DNA from: Conidiobolus incongruus B7586
Lineage: Eukaryota; Entomophthoromycota; Entomophthoromycetes; Entomophthorales; Conidiobolaceae
DNA length: 33,647 bases
Direction of reading: 5' to 3'
NCBI GenBank assembly: GCA_000697335.1
Contig: JNEM01010796.1
Span: 1 to 33,647 of the forward strand
Part shown: piece after piece, positions 30,903-33,647 of the stretch
Layout: every line of letters begins with the position of its first letter
Position numbering within the stretch: position 1 is the first letter of the stretch
The notes under the pieces: model-generated
What the model was told of the DNA's origin: nothing
The model's database searches: none
Seen by the model: the letters and a program-made list of their open reading frames with translations, nothing else
Made by a program: the position numbers and the translations under genes

Positions 30903-33647
30903 AAAACATATTAAGAACACTATAAGTTAACATAGGTTTGATTATAATTGAAAATATCAAAGCATCCATGTCCATTTTTAATATAATATTATTTGATTTA
31001 TCCATTTCTAATGCTTATTTAACTTGAGCACTAGTTTTAAATCTTAAATTTTATTGAGTAGTTGTAATACAATCAAATTTTTTTAATATTATTGATTTGA
31101 AATATATTATGCCTTTGAATTTCATATTAATTATTTTTTACAATTGAATAATATATATTGATTTTTTGAACATTTACTAAAGCCGAATTGTTTTGTAGAA
31201 TTTAATTATGCATCGAGTATTTTCAAAAATTAAATCGAAGTATTATTAAGCTAAGGACTTTTGGTGATAAACTAATTACAACTGATATAGTTAATAAGTG
31301 TAAATATCTTAATTGATAAACTTTAAATGACAGTATTTTCAATTATTAATATGTATCATATAAATTTTTAATATTAGAGAATTTACATTATATGAGTGAA
31401 TTATGAATTTCTCAAAATTGTTCAAATAAACTCAGTTTTTAAAACTATTAATCATCTCTAACATAATCAAAATTCAAATTATATCCAGTATTTAATGTCT
31501 GATATAAAAATGAATTTAAATATAACAAAAATGAAGTATAATTTAATTGATTCTAGTGAATTTTATACATATATAAACCATTTGTCGAATTAAATTTTCT
31601 ATGACCAAAATGCTTTCACCATACTTTGAATATGGTGAATACTATTGCAATATATCCGAATTCAATATAACATTAGTTAATAGCATATTATATTAATTAA
31701 ATGTTAGGCTTTGTATTTACATATTAATTAAAGTATTGACGAATTGGAGGATTGTCACAAATTCGTTAATTTTGAAAGCTTTGTTTAGTTTTGAAATATA
31801 GCTAATAAAGTTTACCATTTAAACATCATACTTTAAATATTTGAATTTTAATATTTAGTCAATATATATTATATGATAATATTTGTATTTAAATATATTT
31901 TTATGTAATGTAATCTTTACATTATTTACATTTAAAATCTGCCAATGATTTATTTGAATTTTTATGAATCGCAACCAGACAAATTATCATTAAGATTATT
32001 ATTCAAACTTAAAATTAATGAGATAAATTTGAAGGAAGAATCATTTAAACCATTTTAACTCTCTTACTATCTATATTCAGTTGATCAATTCTCATTTTTG
32101 AAAGATTAGGATTGGATTAATGGGATAGTGCTTAGTTATCTAGAAGGGGGTACATCTATAAGAGGAAAGTTACTATTCCTAGGATTTCCACTGGTTCTGA
32201 GTATGCCTATCAATATTAAATCAAAGTCAGATAAAACATCACATGAAACATAGAAACTTGGATATAATTACACCATAGTATTTAGTTTCAAACAGTACAG
32301 CACTAAATATACAACTGTCATCATTAATCTAATATGAACAATTCTGACTCATAAATAAAAATGAAAGTATATTAAATATTTCAAAAACCCAATAAGTCAG
32401 AATATTAAAGAGTATAAAATAATAAAATTTTCATGTTATATATATATATATTTAGATAGAGAAAGTTCTATCTAGAACTTTTACTAATTTTTAGGCATGC
32501 TTAATAACACTTGACTAACAACTATATAGGTTATCACCTATAACTCAAATATTTACACATTTTTAATATCAGCATTTAGTTTTAACTATAGATATAAATG
32601 GATTTCACGTATTAAATTTAAGCTCAATTACAAACACTGTACTCTTTAACCCTTATCAAAATAAATATACAAAAGAATTGTCGTCATAATTACCATTACC
32701 TTTAAAAGCAACTTTTTTGAATAATTTTAGCTTTTTTAATTTATCCAGAAAAATTAATACCAAACTCATAATTTTCATTTAAAATTTCAAAAATTAATTT
32801 AATAATAAAACTTAAATATAGTTTTTTTTATTTGAAATTGTTTTATGTCAAAAAATAATAAGTTATATATTAAAATAAAGCAAATTTATCAAGATTAAAT
32901 TTGTAACAAAAATAAAAATTAAACCTATTGGAAAAATAACAATTCACATTCTATTAATTAAAATATAAATTTTGATAATTTGATTTAAGATGAAAAAATA
33001 GAATTATATTCAATGTTTATTTTTAAAATTCAAAAGAGTAATAAACTTTATAAAACTATTCAAGGTCCAATAATTAGATATAAACTACTTTAAAAATAAA
33101 ATTTATTGTTATTAAATTTTTATTCTTATATTATAGTTAAAATAATAAATTAACTTTTAATAATAATATAATATTAGATTTTTTTAAAATTGATATTTAA
33201 ATATCAATATAAATATTAGCATTAATTGTAAATAATATAGTTGAATTGATTATTATTTACTCTGAATATTAAATAAGGCAGATATTTTTATTGGTTAAAA
33301 AAGAATAATGGTAAATTTTGGATTTTTGATTTTTGATCTTATATATATATTATAAAATTTAAAAGAATAAATTATATATAAAATATATAATGAAAATAAT
33401 ACTCTTAAATAATATATATATATATATATATTCAATTGAAATGATTATTCCAATAAAATATTTTTATTTAATAATCTCTTGTTCAGCTTAATCTTATTTA
33501 AATAAAATATCTATAGTCAAAAGTTTTTTATTTTAATATTAATAATATTTAATTATAAATTTTTTAAAATAATCCAATATTCACAAATAATTTATAAACG
33601 CAATATTTTATTTTAAATTATCATTTATCATTATATTTTATAATTTA
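30903..33647. other. AT-rich gene-poor stretch
   Basis: No gene can be supported. A patch at about 32090-32260 has visibly more G and C and a coding-like plus frame (DWINGIVLSYLEGG, IRGKLLFLGFPLVLSMPINI) that ends in a stop; it may be a gene or repeat relic. From about 32700 to the end the DNA is even poorer in G/C, with (AT)n tracts at about 32434-32451 and 33410-33431. Confidence 0.4.

Overview
The window looks like nuclear DNA of a fungus with a strongly AT-biased genome. Exons of housekeeping genes have fairly balanced base use, while introns and intergenic DNA are almost pure A/T. Introns are short (mostly about 50-65 nt), begin GTAA or a close variant, and end in TAG or CAG after TTAAT/CTAAC-like branch sites. 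The SQS1 and VMA12 architectures and a fused pseudouridine glycosidase-kinase fit a fungus. The exact lineage cannot be read from this sequence. Genes end in TAA, TAG or TGA, so the standard genetic code applies.

Layout. 1-10.3 kb carries three minus-strand genes: a catalytically degraded paralogue of the TRF4-type non-canonical poly(A) polymerase (2.8-4.7 kb), the exosome cap subunit CSL4 (5.8-6.6 kb, six exons) and the V-ATPase assembly factor VMA12 (9.4-10.3 kb, three exons). Two diverged, collinear, decayed repeat blocks lie between CSL4 and VMA12. 10.9-17.7 kb is an accessory island with three minus-strand copies of an unrecognised gene. One is intact, one is decayed, and one is split near codon 27 by a PIF/Harbinger-type DNA transposon. 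That transposon has terminal inverted repeats, a 3-bp target duplication, a transposase frame and an antisense Myb/SANT-like frame, all filled with TAA/TAG stops but without frameshifts in the readable core. This is the pattern left by RIP-like C-to-T mutation.

18.5-21.1 kb (plus) is a bifunctional pseudouridine-5'-phosphate glycosidase/pseudouridine kinase gene with one in-frame stop and one frameshift. 21.7-23.2 kb (plus) is SQS1 (R3H plus G-patch, seven exons). It converges with an intact TRF4 gene (23.3-25.1 kb, minus). 27.3-30.5 kb (minus) is MCM4, with a Thr-Pro-rich repeated N-terminus, and a small unrecognised two-exon gene is transcribed divergently from it. The remaining stretches are AT-rich and gene-poor.

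Common theme. CSL4 (exosome), TRF4 (TRAMP polymerase), the inactive TRF4 paralogue and SQS1 (a Prp43 activator) all belong to nuclear RNA processing and surveillance. SQS1 and TRF4 both carry several SUMO-interacting-motif-like segments. The observations most worth following up are the inactive TRF4 paralogue, the SIM-like arrays, and the tandem orphan gene family with its transposon insertion.
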